Shown here piece after piece: positions 15,970 through 24,502 of a stretch of DNA of 64,000 bases. The position numbers and the translations under genes were made by a program. Positions within the stretch are counted from its first letter, which is position 1. Every line of letters starts with the position of its first letter. The stretch comes from Streptomyces hyaluromycini (GTDB taxonomy: Bacteria; Actinomycetota; Actinomycetes; Streptomycetales; Streptomycetaceae): contig NZ_BCFL01000018.1 of NCBI RefSeq assembly GCF_002217755.1, positions 62,001-126,000 on the forward strand, written 5' to 3'. The notes under the pieces were generated by a model. The model made no database searches, was not told the DNA's origin, and was given only the letters and a program-made list of their open reading frames with translations.

Positions 15970-17286
15970 TCAGCGCAGGTGACCGGCGCCCGCGCCGCAG
16001 TCGACGATGCGCGGCACGGCCGGTGCCGGATCGACCTTCGTCCGCAGGGTCGGGGTCCAGGTCGAGCCCGCCGTGAGGGTCTCCGCCGGGATCTGCGCGT
16101 TGTGGACGGCGATCAGGTCCGTCACTTCACCGTTGACGTAGTTGTCGTCGGCGGTGAGCGTCGACTCGTTCCACTTCTTCAGGATCGAGCCGGCCTTGAC
16201 GGAGTCGGGCAGGGTGAACGCGTTGTGCTCGGCGACGAGCTGGGACTCGATCCCGATGCCGTAGCTGTAGCCGTAGCCGTCCTCGGCGACGAAGTGGTTG
16301 TTGTAGGAGTCGACCTGCCCGAACCGCACCCGGGGCGCCCGCTCCACCAGGTTGGAGAACAGGTTGTGGTGGAAGGTGACCTTGAGGTGCCCCCGGTCGA
16401 CGGCCGCGGTGGACGCGCTGTCGCTGTTGCCGACGAGGATCGTCTTGTCGTGATCCGCGAAGACGTTCCAGGAGGCCGTGACGTAGTCGGCGCCCTTGAC
16501 GATGTCCAGCTCGCCGTCGTGCTGTTCGTAGATCCGCCCGAAGTAGTACGGCAGCGTGCTGTCCGGGTGGTCGCCGTCGGTGAACGTGTTGTGGTCCATC
16601 CACACGTGGGTGGACCCGTAGATGACCGCGCTGTCGTACTCGGAGTTCCAGTTGCCGTCCGCGGTGTCGGTCGGGTCCCACTGCGGGAAGCAGTCGAGGG
16701 GGCTCTCGAAGCCCAGGTTGCGGACGATGACGTTGTCGACGGCCTTGATCTGCAGGCTGGCGCCCTTGAAACCGGCGTCCTTGCCGATGCCGACGATGGT
16801 GGTGTTGGGCGGGACGTACGCCTTGATGTAGGCGTCCTGGGCGGCCTGCGAGGTGCGGCGCAGCCCCTCCGGGCTGTCGTCGGGCTCGTTGTCGAGGTTG
16901 GTGGAGTGCCCCCAGGCCTCGGGTGAGTACGTGGCGAGGTAGGCGTCGAAGTCGTAGCCGGGCACGGCGAACGAGTCACAGCTCGGCCCGTCGGCGTCGA
17001 TCGTCCCCTCGACTCTGATGATCTTCGGCGCGCTGCCGCCGTCCGCCAGCGCGGCCTTGAACCCGTCCCAGGTGGTGACGGTGTAGACGTGCGCGGCGTC
17101 GGCGGCGGACCCGCCGGTGGTCCCGGTGGTGGCCGCGCCCCAGCCGTCGTTCGCCGTCAGCACCTGCCGGTCGAGCGCGACCCGGTGGGGTCCGGCGGCC
17201 TGGGCGGTTCCGGTCACGGCCAGCACGAGGGCCGTGCAGCCCACGAGCACCATCATGACGCGTCCATGACATATCTGTGTACGCAC
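15970..17286 (-). CDS. Secreted pectate lyase, polysaccharide lyase family 1
   Basis: The 438-residue exported protein has a signal peptide (cleaved near TAQA, residue 30) and PL1 beta-helix motifs: VWMDHNTF with D231, and RAPRVRFG (316-323) carrying the catalytic arginine region. The calcium-site stretch GDHPDSTLPYYFGRIYEQHDGELD lies between them. It should cleave de-esterified pectin by beta-elimination. The GTG at 17286 follows GAGGAG with 9 bases spacing. It begins 13 bases after the stop of the rhamnogalacturonan acetylesterase gene and is in the same operon. Unlike PL9, PL1 enzymes use arginine as base, so the block carries two mechanistically different lyases. Confidence 0.93.
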   Translation of the reverse strand: MRTQICHGRVMMVLVGCTALVLAVTGTAQAAGPHRVALDRQVLTANDGWGAATTGTTGGSAADAAHVYTVTTWDGFKAALADGGSAPKIIRVEGTIDADGPSCDSFAVPGYDFDAYLATYSPEAWGHSTNLDNEPDDSPEGLRRTSQAAQDAYIKAYVPPNTTIVGIGKDAGFKGASLQIKAVDNVIVRNLGFESPLDCFPQWDPTDTADGNWNSEYDSAVIYGSTHVWMDHNTFTDGDHPDSTLPYYFGRIYEQHDGELDIVKGADYVTASWNVFADHDKTILVGNSDSASTAAVDRGHLKVTFHHNLFSNLVERAPRVRFGQVDSYNNHFVAEDGYGYSYGIGIESQLVAEHNAFTLPDSVKAGSILKKWNESTLTADDNYVNGEVTDLIAVHNAQIPAETLTAGSTWTPTLRTKVDPAPAVPRIVDCGAGAGHLR

Positions 17287-17299
17287 TGTGCGGGTCTCC

Positions 17300-18073
17300 T
17301 CAGCTTGCGGGTGGCCAGGTGATCCAGGACGTGGGGATGTCCTTGTGCAGCCGGACGACGTCGTGCCGGGCCAGCACCCGGGTGCGCAGCAGCTCCTGCG
17401 CCACGAGCCGGGCCACGGCGATGGCCCCCGGCGGGTTGAAGTGCGTGTTGTCCTGCTCGGTGTCCGTCCAGTTGAAGTACGTCTTGGTCGCCTCGACCCC
17501 GAGCGACTGCCACAACGCGAGCGACAGCGCCTCGGTGTCGAGCAGCGCGACACGTTCCCGCGCGGCGAGCGCGCGCATCGCCGCCGGGTAGTCCCCGTGC
17601 GTCGGCACGGCATTGCCGTCGGCGTCGAACCGCCGGCGCTCGACGGGCGTGGCGAGAACCGGCCGGGCACCGCGCGCACGGGCGCCTTCGATGTAGCGCC
17701 GCAGGTAGTCCTGGTAAGTACTCCAGGGCTCGGTGTACCGGGTGGGGTCGCCGCTCTTCTCGTCGTTGTGCGCGAACTGGACGACCAGCAGATCGTGCGG
17801 CCGGATGTCGGCGAGGATGGCGTCAAGCCGCCCCTCGTCGACGAAGCTCTTCGAACTCCGCCCGTTCACGGCCTGGTTGGAGACGGCGATTTCCTCCCGG
17901 AGAAAGAAGGGAAGCGCCATTCCCCACCCGGTTTCCGGAGCCGCATCGGCGTATTTCTGGGCGGCGGTGGAGTCTCCGGCGATGTAGAGCGTACGTTTCC
18001 TGTCGGGAGAACGCCCGACGAGGGGAACGGCGGCGAGGGCAGCGGAAGTTACCTGCCTGCGCGTAAGGAACAC
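17300..18073 (-). CDS. Secreted rhamnogalacturonan acetylesterase (SGNH hydrolase, CE12)
   Basis: The 257-residue protein has the four SGNH blocks in order: GDSTA with the nucleophile S35, NQAVNGRSSKSF with the glycine block, FAHND with N103, and DNTHFNPPG with D208 and H211. This matches the CE12 family that removes acetyl groups from the rhamnogalacturonan part of pectin. The N terminus (MFLTRRQVTSAALAAVPLVG) looks like a twin-arginine signal. It is the first gene of a two-gene operon with the PL1 lyase and is preceded by a copy of the dispersed repeat, which isolates it from the ABC transporter genes. Confidence 0.9.
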   Translation of the reverse strand: MFLTRRQVTSAALAAVPLVGRSPDRKRTLYIAGDSTAAQKYADAAPETGWGMALPFFLREEIAVSNQAVNGRSSKSFVDEGRLDAILADIRPHDLLVVQFAHNDEKSGDPTRYTEPWSTYQDYLRRYIEGARARGARPVLATPVERRRFDADGNAVPTHGDYPAAMRALAARERVALLDTEALSLALWQSLGVEATKTYFNWTDTEQDNTHFNPPGAIAVARLVAQELLRTRVLARHDVVRLHKDIPTSWITWPPAS

Positions 18074-18112
18074 GAGGGCCGCCTCTCAAAGAGGGGATGA
18101 GGTTTCTTACCT

Positions 18113-18155
18113 AGGGGCGCGGGGAACTGCGCGACCAGCCACGACGGATCCGCAG
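18113..18155 (+). repeat. Dispersed 3'-end repeat, copy 4
   Basis: AGGGGCGCGGGGAACTGCGC then GACCAGCCACGACGGATCCGCAG; this copy follows the substrate-binding-protein gene stop (minus strand) and precedes the acetylesterase gene. Confidence 0.8.
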
Positions 18156-18181
18156 TCCCCCACCACCGAAACCACCCGATC

Positions 18182-19516
18182 TCAGTGGTGCTTCTTCCAG
18201 TCCGCCTGAGCCTTATCAATCTGGTCGGCCAGCGTGTCCAGGAACTCCTTCGCCGTCATCTTCCCGAGCAGCACCTTCTGGAAGTTCGGCTCGTTGTCCG
18301 CCTTGGAAATGGTGTTCCAGTCCGGCAGATAGTAAGGAAGCTGCACGATCTTGGTCGACGCCCCGTTCAACGCCTCGGCGGCCAGCTTCGTCGGCTCCGA
18401 CGCCTGCACCCACGCATCCTGCGCTGCCTCGTTGTTCGCCGGCACCTGCCCCGCCGACTCGTTCCACTTGCTGTTGGCCTCGTGGGACGCGGCGAACTCG
18501 ATGAACTTCCAGGCCGCGGACTTGTTCTTGCCGGACTTGAAAAGACCCAGACCGTCCACGGGGTTGGAGACCTGCACCCGGGTGCCGTCGTCCAGCGTCG
18601 GATTCGGAATCCCCTTGAACTTCCCGCTCAGTGCCTTCTCGTGGTCGGCGTAGGAACCGAGGTTGTGGCTCAGCATCCCGATCGTGCCGGAATCCCACTG
18701 CGCGACCATCTTGGTGAAGTCGTTGTTGACGTCGGCGGACGGGGTGTCCTTCTTGTACAGCCCGACGTACTTCTCAAGGGCGGCGACGTTCTCGGGGTCG
18801 TTGACGGTGGTCTTGTCACCGTTCCAGAAGGAGGTGATCCCGCTCTGCCCGTACATGGCGTCCAGCGCCTGGGCGATGGATCCCTCGCCGCCCCGGATGG
18901 TGTACCCGAACCTGTTCTTCGCCTGGTCGGTGAGTTCGCCTGCGGCCGCGTAGAACTTCGTCCAGGTGGTCGGCGGGTCCAGCTTGGCCGCACTGAACAG
19001 ATCGGTCCGGTACCAGAGCGTGCCGTTGTTCGCGGAGGTCGGCACGGAGTACGTCTTTCCGTCCCCGCCCGCGGACTTCACGCTGTCCAGGAACTTCTCG
19101 TTGAGCCTGCCGTTCAGCGAGCTCTTCGCGAGCCGGCTGTCCAGCGGCTCCAGCGCCCCCTGCGCGGCGATCTCCGCGAGCATCGCGGTGCCGACCCCGC
19201 CGACGTCGGGCAGCCCGCCGCCCTGGATGGCGGTGTCGTACTTGGACTGGACACTGGCCGCGGGCACCCCGACGTACTTGACCTTGATGTCGGGGTTCTG
19301 CTTCTCGAAGTCGGCGATGATCTCCTTCCAGACGTCGGTGCGGACACCGCCGTTGTTGTCCCAGAAGGTGATCGTGCCCTTCCCGGAGCCCTCGCTGCCC
19401 TTGTCCCCCGCGCTGCCGCTGCCGCTGTCACCGCAGGCGGTGGCGGTCAGCGCGAGGACGGAACCCAGGGCGACGGCGACGGCCGCGCGCCTGCTTCTGC
19501 GGTTGCTGCTCTTCAT
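18182..19516 (-). CDS. Sugar ABC transporter substrate-binding lipoprotein
   Basis: The 444-residue protein has a basic signal sequence ending in a lipoprotein-type site (LTATACGDSG) and the two-lobed fold of family 1 solute-binding proteins: GTITFWDNNGGVRTDVWKEIIADFEKQNPDIKVKYV at the start and NPVDGLGLFKSGKNKSAAWKFIEFAA later. It would bind an oligosaccharide or sugar outside the cell. It is the last gene of a group with a Gfo/Idh dehydrogenase and two permeases, so the group makes one importer. The neighbouring pectin enzymes suggest pectin or arabinan fragments as cargo; this is inference. No ATPase gene is present. Confidence 0.9.
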   Translation of the reverse strand: MKSSNRRSRRAAVAVALGSVLALTATACGDSGSGSAGDKGSEGSGKGTITFWDNNGGVRTDVWKEIIADFEKQNPDIKVKYVGVPAASVQSKYDTAIQGGGLPDVGGVGTAMLAEIAAQGALEPLDSRLAKSSLNGRLNEKFLDSVKSAGGDGKTYSVPTSANNGTLWYRTDLFSAAKLDPPTTWTKFYAAAGELTDQAKNRFGYTIRGGEGSIAQALDAMYGQSGITSFWNGDKTTVNDPENVAALEKYVGLYKKDTPSADVNNDFTKMVAQWDSGTIGMLSHNLGSYADHEKALSGKFKGIPNPTLDDGTRVQVSNPVDGLGLFKSGKNKSAAWKFIEFAASHEANSKWNESAGQVPANNEAAQDAWVQASEPTKLAAEALNGASTKIVQLPYYLPDWNTISKADNEPNFQKVLLGKMTAKEFLDTLADQIDKAQADWKKHH

Positions 19517-19623
19517 TGATCGGCTCTCTTCTGTCTCTTCTACGGGTCGCTTCGTCGGGATCCAGCGGAGAAAGGGAGCTGTGGAGTGGTGAGGAGACGG
19601 CGCCCGCGGCAGCAGGCCGTCCG

Positions 19624-20763
19624 TCAGATACGCACCTCGTTCGGCGGACCCCACGGGGCGCCCAGTTCGGAGTAGAGGGAGAGGGTGTCGGCGCAGGCCG
19701 CGACCAGTGCGTCGATGCCGGTCACGACCCGGCGCTCCGCCTCGGGCAGGTAGCGCCAGGCGTCGGCGGGCAGCGCGGCCGGGTCGCCGGCCAGTCGAAT
19801 CGCTTCGACGACCTTCATGAAGGCGCCGGTCGCGTCCGGCTCCACCAACAGGGCGGCACCGGTGGTGAGGTGGTCGGCGAGGTTCTCCAGCAGGTCCGTG
19901 CTGCCGTACTCGATCTCCTCCGGGCCGTGGCCCGCCCGCTGCACCAGCACCCGGTCCTGCTTGTACCAGTGGGTGATCCGGCCGCCGGTGCCGTGCACCA
20001 GGACGTACGGGTCCCCCGGCTCCTCGGCGCAGAGCGTGGCGGCGACCGTGACCGGGCCGCGCGGGGTGGTGACGCGGACGCAGGAGGTGTCGTCGGACTC
20101 GATGTCGTTGGCGCGCAGCAGCTCGGTCTCGATGCCGGTGACGTCCTCGGCGCGGTCGGTGCCGAGCAGGGCGAGGCCGGTGGCGACGGCGTGCGCGAGG
20201 GGGTTGGTGAGGACCCCGTCGACGACGTCGACGCCGTTCAGCCGCCGCTTGCCGGCCCAGGGCGCCCGCCGGTAGTAGGACTCCGGGCGGGCCCAGGCAC
20301 CCGCGCCGCCCACACCCACCACGTCACCGATGGCGCCCTCCGCGATCAGCCGCCGGATCGCGGGCACGGCGTGCGAGCCCAGCGACTGGAAGCCGATCTG
20401 GCAGGCCACGCCGGCCTTGGCGACCCCGTCGGCCATCCGCCGGAACTCGGCGTACGAGGGCGCCGGCGGCTTCTCCAGGAGCACGTGCACGCCCCGCTCG
20501 GCGGCCGTCAGGGCCAGGTCCGTGTGGGTGGGGATCGGGGTGCAGATCACGGCGATCCGGGCGCCGGTCGCCTCCAGCAGGGCGCCGAAGTCGGCGGACT
20601 GGGCGGGCTGCCCGAGCCCCTCCGGCAGCTCGTCCGCGCCCAGCGGGGTCAGCTCGCAGATCCCGGCGAGCCGTACGACGCCCTTCTCCTGGAGCCGGCG
20701 GATGTTCTCCAGATGCCAGCGGCCGTGGCCGCGCGCACCCGCCAGGACGAGGTCGATGGTCAT
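19624..20763 (-). CDS. Gfo/Idh/MocA-family sugar dehydrogenase
   Basis: The 379-residue protein has an N-terminal Rossmann domain (LVLAGARGHGRWHLENI for the dinucleotide loop, and the family EKPPAP motif at about residue 95) and a C-terminal alpha/beta dimer domain. Such enzymes oxidise sugars or sugar derivatives with NAD(P). It lies between the two permease genes and the binding-protein gene and in the same direction, so it probably acts on the imported sugar. With an IlvD/Edd sugar-acid dehydratase and a KDx dehydratase upstream, a role as the first, sugar-oxidising step is attractive but unproven. A possible LacI-type half site, GTAAGCGTTTGCC, lies just upstream of its start. Confidence 0.85.
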   Translation of the reverse strand: MTIDLVLAGARGHGRWHLENIRRLQEKGVVRLAGICELTPLGADELPEGLGQPAQSADFGALLEATGARIAVICTPIPTHTDLALTAAERGVHVLLEKPPAPSYAEFRRMADGVAKAGVACQIGFQSLGSHAVPAIRRLIAEGAIGDVVGVGGAGAWARPESYYRRAPWAGKRRLNGVDVVDGVLTNPLAHAVATGLALLGTDRAEDVTGIETELLRANDIESDDTSCVRVTTPRGPVTVAATLCAEEPGDPYVLVHGTGGRITHWYKQDRVLVQRAGHGPEEIEYGSTDLLENLADHLTTGAALLVEPDATGAFMKVVEAIRLAGDPAALPADAWRYLPEAERRVVTGIDALVAACADTLSLYSELGAPWGPPNEVRI

Positions 20764-20833
20764 GGGGTCCTCCCTGCGTCGTCGATCTTTGCGTGCAGGG
20801 TAAGCGTTTGCCCCGGGCCGCCCGTGAGGTGTC

Positions 20834-21718
20834 TCATCCCTTCACCGCCCCCGCGCTGAAGCCGGTGATCAGCCACTTCTGGATGAAGGCGAAGACGATC
20901 ACGACGGGTACGGCGGCGATGATGCCGCCCGCGGCCAGCGCGCCCAGGTCCACGCTGTCGGAGCTCATCAGGGTGTTGAGGCCGACGGGGATGGTCTGCT
21001 TGCTCTGGTCCGACAGGAACATCAGGGCGAACAGGAAGTGGTTCCACGCGTGCACGAAGGCGAAGGAGCCGACCGCGATCAGCCCGGGCCGCAGCAGCGG
21101 CAGGACGACGATCCGGAAGGCGGTCAGCCGGTTGCAGCCGTCGACCCAGGCGGCCTCCTCCAGGGAGTACGGCACGTTCCGGATGAAGCCGCTGATCAGG
21201 ATCATCGACAGCGGGAGCTGGAAGACGGTCTCGGCGATGATCACACTGCCGAGGGAGTTGATCATCTGGAGCCTGGCGAAGATCTGGAAGAGCGGGACGA
21301 GGAGCAGCGCGCCCGGCACGAACTGGGAGCAGAGCAGGGCGAGCATGAAGCCGCGCTTGAGCCTGAAGTCGAAGCGGGCGAGGGCGTAGCCGCCGGCCAG
21401 CGCGACGACCGTGGTCAGCACCAGGGTCGAGACTCCGACGTAGACGCTGTTGGTGAAGTAGGTGCCGAAGCTGCGCTCGGTCCACACCTTCCGGAAGTGG
21501 TCGAAGGTGACCGGCCAGGGGACGAGGGAGGTGGAGCCGGCCGGGCGGAGGGCGAAGAGCAGGATCCAGTAGAAGGGGATCAGGGTGAAGAGGAGGTAGA
21601 TCCCGAGGGGGAGGTAGATCTGCCAGCGGGGGGCCTCGTCCCAGGCACGGCGCCTCTTCCCCGGCCGGGCGGGCTCGGACACGACGGGCTCGGCCGCGGG
21701 GGCGATCTCGGTGATCAC
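20834..21718 (-). CDS. Sugar ABC transporter permease (MalG-type)
   Basis: The 294-residue protein has six membrane helices and the EAA loop LEEAAWVDGCNRLTAFRIVVLPLLRPG that docks the ATPase, as in MalG-type CUT1 permeases. The GTG at 21718 overlaps the stop of the partner permease gene by 4 bases (GTGA), giving translational coupling. A start further upstream would run into that gene. Together with the permease at 21715-22650 it forms the membrane channel of the importer. It must use an ATPase encoded elsewhere, in Streptomyces usually the shared MsiK. Confidence 0.92.
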   Translation of the reverse strand: MITEIAPAAEPVVSEPARPGKRRRAWDEAPRWQIYLPLGIYLLFTLIPFYWILLFALRPAGSTSLVPWPVTFDHFRKVWTERSFGTYFTNSVYVGVSTLVLTTVVALAGGYALARFDFRLKRGFMLALLCSQFVPGALLLVPLFQIFARLQMINSLGSVIIAETVFQLPLSMILISGFIRNVPYSLEEAAWVDGCNRLTAFRIVVLPLLRPGLIAVGSFAFVHAWNHFLFALMFLSDQSKQTIPVGLNTLMSSDSVDLGALAAGGIIAAVPVVIVFAFIQKWLITGFSAGAVKG

Positions 21719-22650
21719 TTGGTCTCGCCCCCGAACTTGCTCAGCCGCAGGTAGACGATGGAGCAGAAGAGCAGGATCACGAAGGCCACCGTGGTCAGCG
21801 CGGACGCGTAGCCGAAGTTGTGGGCGTCGACGCTGGTGTTGGCGATGTAGAGGGGAAGGGTCGTCGTCTCCCCCGCCGGGCCGCCTCCGGTCAGGGTGTA
21901 GAGCAGGTCGACGTTGTTGAACTCCCACACCGCGCGCAGCAGGGTGGCGAGGACGATGGCGTCCTTGAGGTGCGGCAGGGTGATGTGCCAGAACTGCTTG
22001 AGCCGGCCGGCCCCGTCGACCTCGGCGGCCTCGTACAGGTCCTTGGAGACGGACTGGAGGTCGGCGAGGATGAGGATCGCGAAGAAGGGCACGCCCCGCC
22101 ACAGGTCGGCGACGACGGCCGCCGGGAAGACCGTCGACGTGTCGGAGAGCCAACTGGTGCCGTACGACCCGATGCCCGCGTCGGCGAGGTAACGCGTGAT
22201 GCCCGTCTGGGAGTTGTAGAGCAGCACCCAGATCGCGGAGGTCAGCACCCCGGAGACGGCCCACGGCGAGAAGACCAGCGCCCGGCCCAGCGCCCGCCCC
22301 GCGAACGACTGGTTGACGATCAGCGCGAGCGCGAGCCCGAACAGCAGCTGCAGTCCGACCTCCGCCACGACCCACTTGGCGCTGAAGGTCAGCGTGTCCC
22401 AGAACTGCGGGTCGTGCGCGAAGGCCTGTGTGAAGTTGCCGAGGCCCGCGAAGCCGTTCCGCCAGGGCTTGGTGGGGTTGTAGTTCTGCAGGCTGTAGTA
22501 GAAGACGCTGAGCACCGGGTAGGCGATGAAGCCCAGCATCAGCAGGGCCGCCGGGGCGATCAGCAGGTACGGCAGCCTGCGCGGCGTCGCGGAGGCACGG
22601 CGCCGCCGGGGTGGCGCGGGCGGTTTCGCCACGGCTGCGGCTTGGGCCAT
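21715..22650 (-). CDS. Sugar ABC transporter permease (MalF-type)
   Basis: This 311-residue permease has six membrane helices after a basic N terminus (PRRRRASATPRR) and the EAA loop YEAAEVDGAGRLKQFWHITLPHLKDAI. It is the first gene of the importer operon. The 97 bases upstream hold two LacI-type palindromes (22694-22703 and 22720-22729). The dehydratase gene upstream ends at 22748, so the importer has its own regulated promoter and may also be reached by read-through from the dehydratase operon. Confidence 0.92.
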   Translation of the reverse strand: MAQAAAVAKPPAPPRRRRASATPRRLPYLLIAPAALLMLGFIAYPVLSVFYYSLQNYNPTKPWRNGFAGLGNFTQAFAHDPQFWDTLTFSAKWVVAEVGLQLLFGLALALIVNQSFAGRALGRALVFSPWAVSGVLTSAIWVLLYNSQTGITRYLADAGIGSYGTSWLSDTSTVFPAAVVADLWRGVPFFAILILADLQSVSKDLYEAAEVDGAGRLKQFWHITLPHLKDAIVLATLLRAVWEFNNVDLLYTLTGGGPAGETTTLPLYIANTSVDAHNFGYASALTTVAFVILLFCSIVYLRLSKFGGETK

Positions 22651-22693
22651 GTCCTGTTCTCCGTTCGCAGTGGGGCAATTACAGTGCGCAAGG

Positions 22694-22729
22694 GAAGCGC
22701 TTGCTAGACGGACGTGGTTGAAGCGCTTC
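22694..22729. promoter_or_regulatory. Two LacI-type operators before the importer operon
   Basis: GAAGCGCTTG at 22694-22703 and the perfect palindrome GAAGCGCTTC at 22720-22729 have the central CG step typical of LacI/GalR-family operators and are spaced 26 bases apart. No lacI-type gene occurs in this window, so the repressor acts from elsewhere. Confidence 0.65.
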
Positions 22730-22747
22730 GACGATCGTCAGAGAGAG

Positions 22748-24502
22748 TCAGCCCGCGTACGGGTCGGGCACTTCTCCCGGCCGGGCCAGGAACTCGAAGT
22801 CGCAGCCGGTGTCGGCCTGGGTGATCTGCCGGTCGTAGAGCGCGCCGTATCCGCGCTCGTACCGCGCGGGCGGCGGCGTCCACTCGGCCCGGCGCCGCGC
22901 CAGCTCCTCGTCGTCCACGTCGAGCCGGAGAACGCGGGCCGCGACGTCGAGGGTGATGGAGTCCCCGGTGCGGACGAGCGCGAGGGGTCCGCCGATGTAC
23001 GACTCGGGCGCGATGTGCAGCACGCAGGCGCCGTAACTGGTGCCGCTCATCCGGGCGTCGGAGATCCGCACCATGTCCCGCACGCCCTGCTTGAGGAGGT
23101 GGTCGGGGATGGGCAGCATGCCGTACTCGGGCATGCCGGGACCGCCCTTGGGCCCGGCGTTGCGCAGCACGAGCACACTGTCGGCGGTGATGCCCAGCGA
23201 CGGATCGTTGATGGTGCGCTGCATGGTCCGGTAGTCGTCGAAGACGACCGCGCGACCGGTGTGCCTGAGCAGGTGGGGCTCGGCGGCGATGTGCTTGATG
23301 ACCGCGCCGTCCGGGCAGAGGTTGCCGCGCAGCACGGCGACTCCGCCTTCGGCGGCCACCGGGTTGGACCGCGGCCGGATGACGTCGTCGTCGTGCACCC
23401 GGGCGCCGGCCAGCTGATCGCGGTAGGTGTCGTACGACACCGTGGGCCGGTCCAGGTGGAGCAGGTCGGGGATGCGGGAGAGGAAGCCGGGGAGGCCGCC
23501 CGCGAAGTGGAAGTCCTCCATGAGGTACTTCTGACCGCCGGGGCGGACGTTGGCGAGGACGGGCACGGTGCGGGCGATGCGGTCGAAGTCGTCCAGGGTG
23601 AGCCGCACCCCGGCGCGTCCGGCCATGGCGATGAGGTGGATGACGGCGTTGGTGGAGCCGCCGAGCCCGAGGACGGTGGTGACGGCGTCCTCGAAGGCCT
23701 CGGGGGTGAGGAGCCGGGAGAGCCTCAGGTCCCGGTGGACGAGTTCGACGATGCGCATCCCGGCACTGGCGGCCATGCGGTCGTGCCCGGAGTCGACGGC
23801 CGGGATGCTGGACGCGCCCGGGACGGTGACGCCGAGCGCCTCGGCGGCGGCGGTGAGGGTGGAGGCGGTCCCCATGGTCATGCAGTGACCCGGCGAGCGG
23901 GCGAGCCCGCTCTCCAGCTCCGACATCTCGCAGTCGCCGATGAGACCGGCGCGCTTGTCGTCCCAGTACTTCCACATGTCGGTGCCGGAGCCGAGGACCT
24001 CGCCCCGCCAGTGACCGGGGAGCATGGGCCCCGCGGGCACGAAGACGGTGGGCAGGTCGACGGAGGCCGCGCCCATGAGGAGAGCCGGGGTGGACTTGTC
24101 GCAGCCGCCCATCAGCACGGCCCCGTCGACCGGGTACGACCGCAGCAGTTCCTCGGTCTCCATGGAGAGGAGGTTGCGGTAGAGCATGGGGGTCGGCTTC
24201 TGGAAGGTCTCCGAGAGGGTGGCGACCGGGAACTCCAGCGGGAATCCGCCGGCCTGCCAGACGCCCCGCTTGACCGCCTGCGCCCGGTCACGGAGGTGCA
24301 CATGACAGGGGTTGATGTCGGACCAGGTGTTGAGGACCGCGATGACCGGCTTGCCGAGGTGCTCCTCGGGGAGGTAGCCGAGCTGGCGGGTGCGGGCGCG
24401 GTGGCTGAAGGAGCGGAGCCCGTCGGTGCCGTACCACTGGTGGCTTCTGAGCTCTTCGGGCCGCTTGCGCGGCACGTTCCCGCCGGCGTTCACAGCGACC
24501 AT
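22748..24502 (-). CDS. IlvD/Edd-family sugar-acid dehydratase (L-arabinonate/D-xylonate dehydratase-like)
   Basis: The 584-residue enzyme has the sugar-acid branch signature RKRPEELRSHQWYG at its N terminus and the three iron-sulfur ligand cysteines of the family, C66 (DINPCHVHL), C134 (MGGCDKSTPA) and C207 (SPGHCMTMGTAST). It should dehydrate an aldonic acid to a 2-keto-3-deoxy acid. Its neighbour upstream, a DHDPS-family enzyme, is the usual next step. The start is uncertain: ATG 24502 overlaps the upstream gene by 13 bases, while a GTG at 24493 would give a standard GTGA overlap. The exact substrate (arabinonate, xylonate or another) cannot be told from sequence. Confidence 0.87.
   Translation of the reverse strand: MVAVNAGGNVPRKRPEELRSHQWYGTDGLRSFSHRARTRQLGYLPEEHLGKPVIAVLNTWSDINPCHVHLRDRAQAVKRGVWQAGGFPLEFPVATLSETFQKPTPMLYRNLLSMETEELLRSYPVDGAVLMGGCDKSTPALLMGAASVDLPTVFVPAGPMLPGHWRGEVLGSGTDMWKYWDDKRAGLIGDCEMSELESGLARSPGHCMTMGTASTLTAAAEALGVTVPGASSIPAVDSGHDRMAASAGMRIVELVHRDLRLSRLLTPEAFEDAVTTVLGLGGSTNAVIHLIAMAGRAGVRLTLDDFDRIARTVPVLANVRPGGQKYLMEDFHFAGGLPGFLSRIPDLLHLDRPTVSYDTYRDQLAGARVHDDDVIRPRSNPVAAEGGVAVLRGNLCPDGAVIKHIAAEPHLLRHTGRAVVFDDYRTMQRTINDPSLGITADSVLVLRNAGPKGGPGMPEYGMLPIPDHLLKQGVRDMVRISDARMSGTSYGACVLHIAPESYIGGPLALVRTGDSITLDVAARVLRLDVDDEELARRRAEWTPPPARYERGYGALYDRQITQADTGCDFEFLARPGEVPDPYAG

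Noticed and set aside
15970..17826. A 618-residue pectate lyase
   Set aside because: The extra N-terminal part is out-of-frame sequence of the acetylesterase gene; GTG 17286 with GAGGAG and a signal peptide is the true start.
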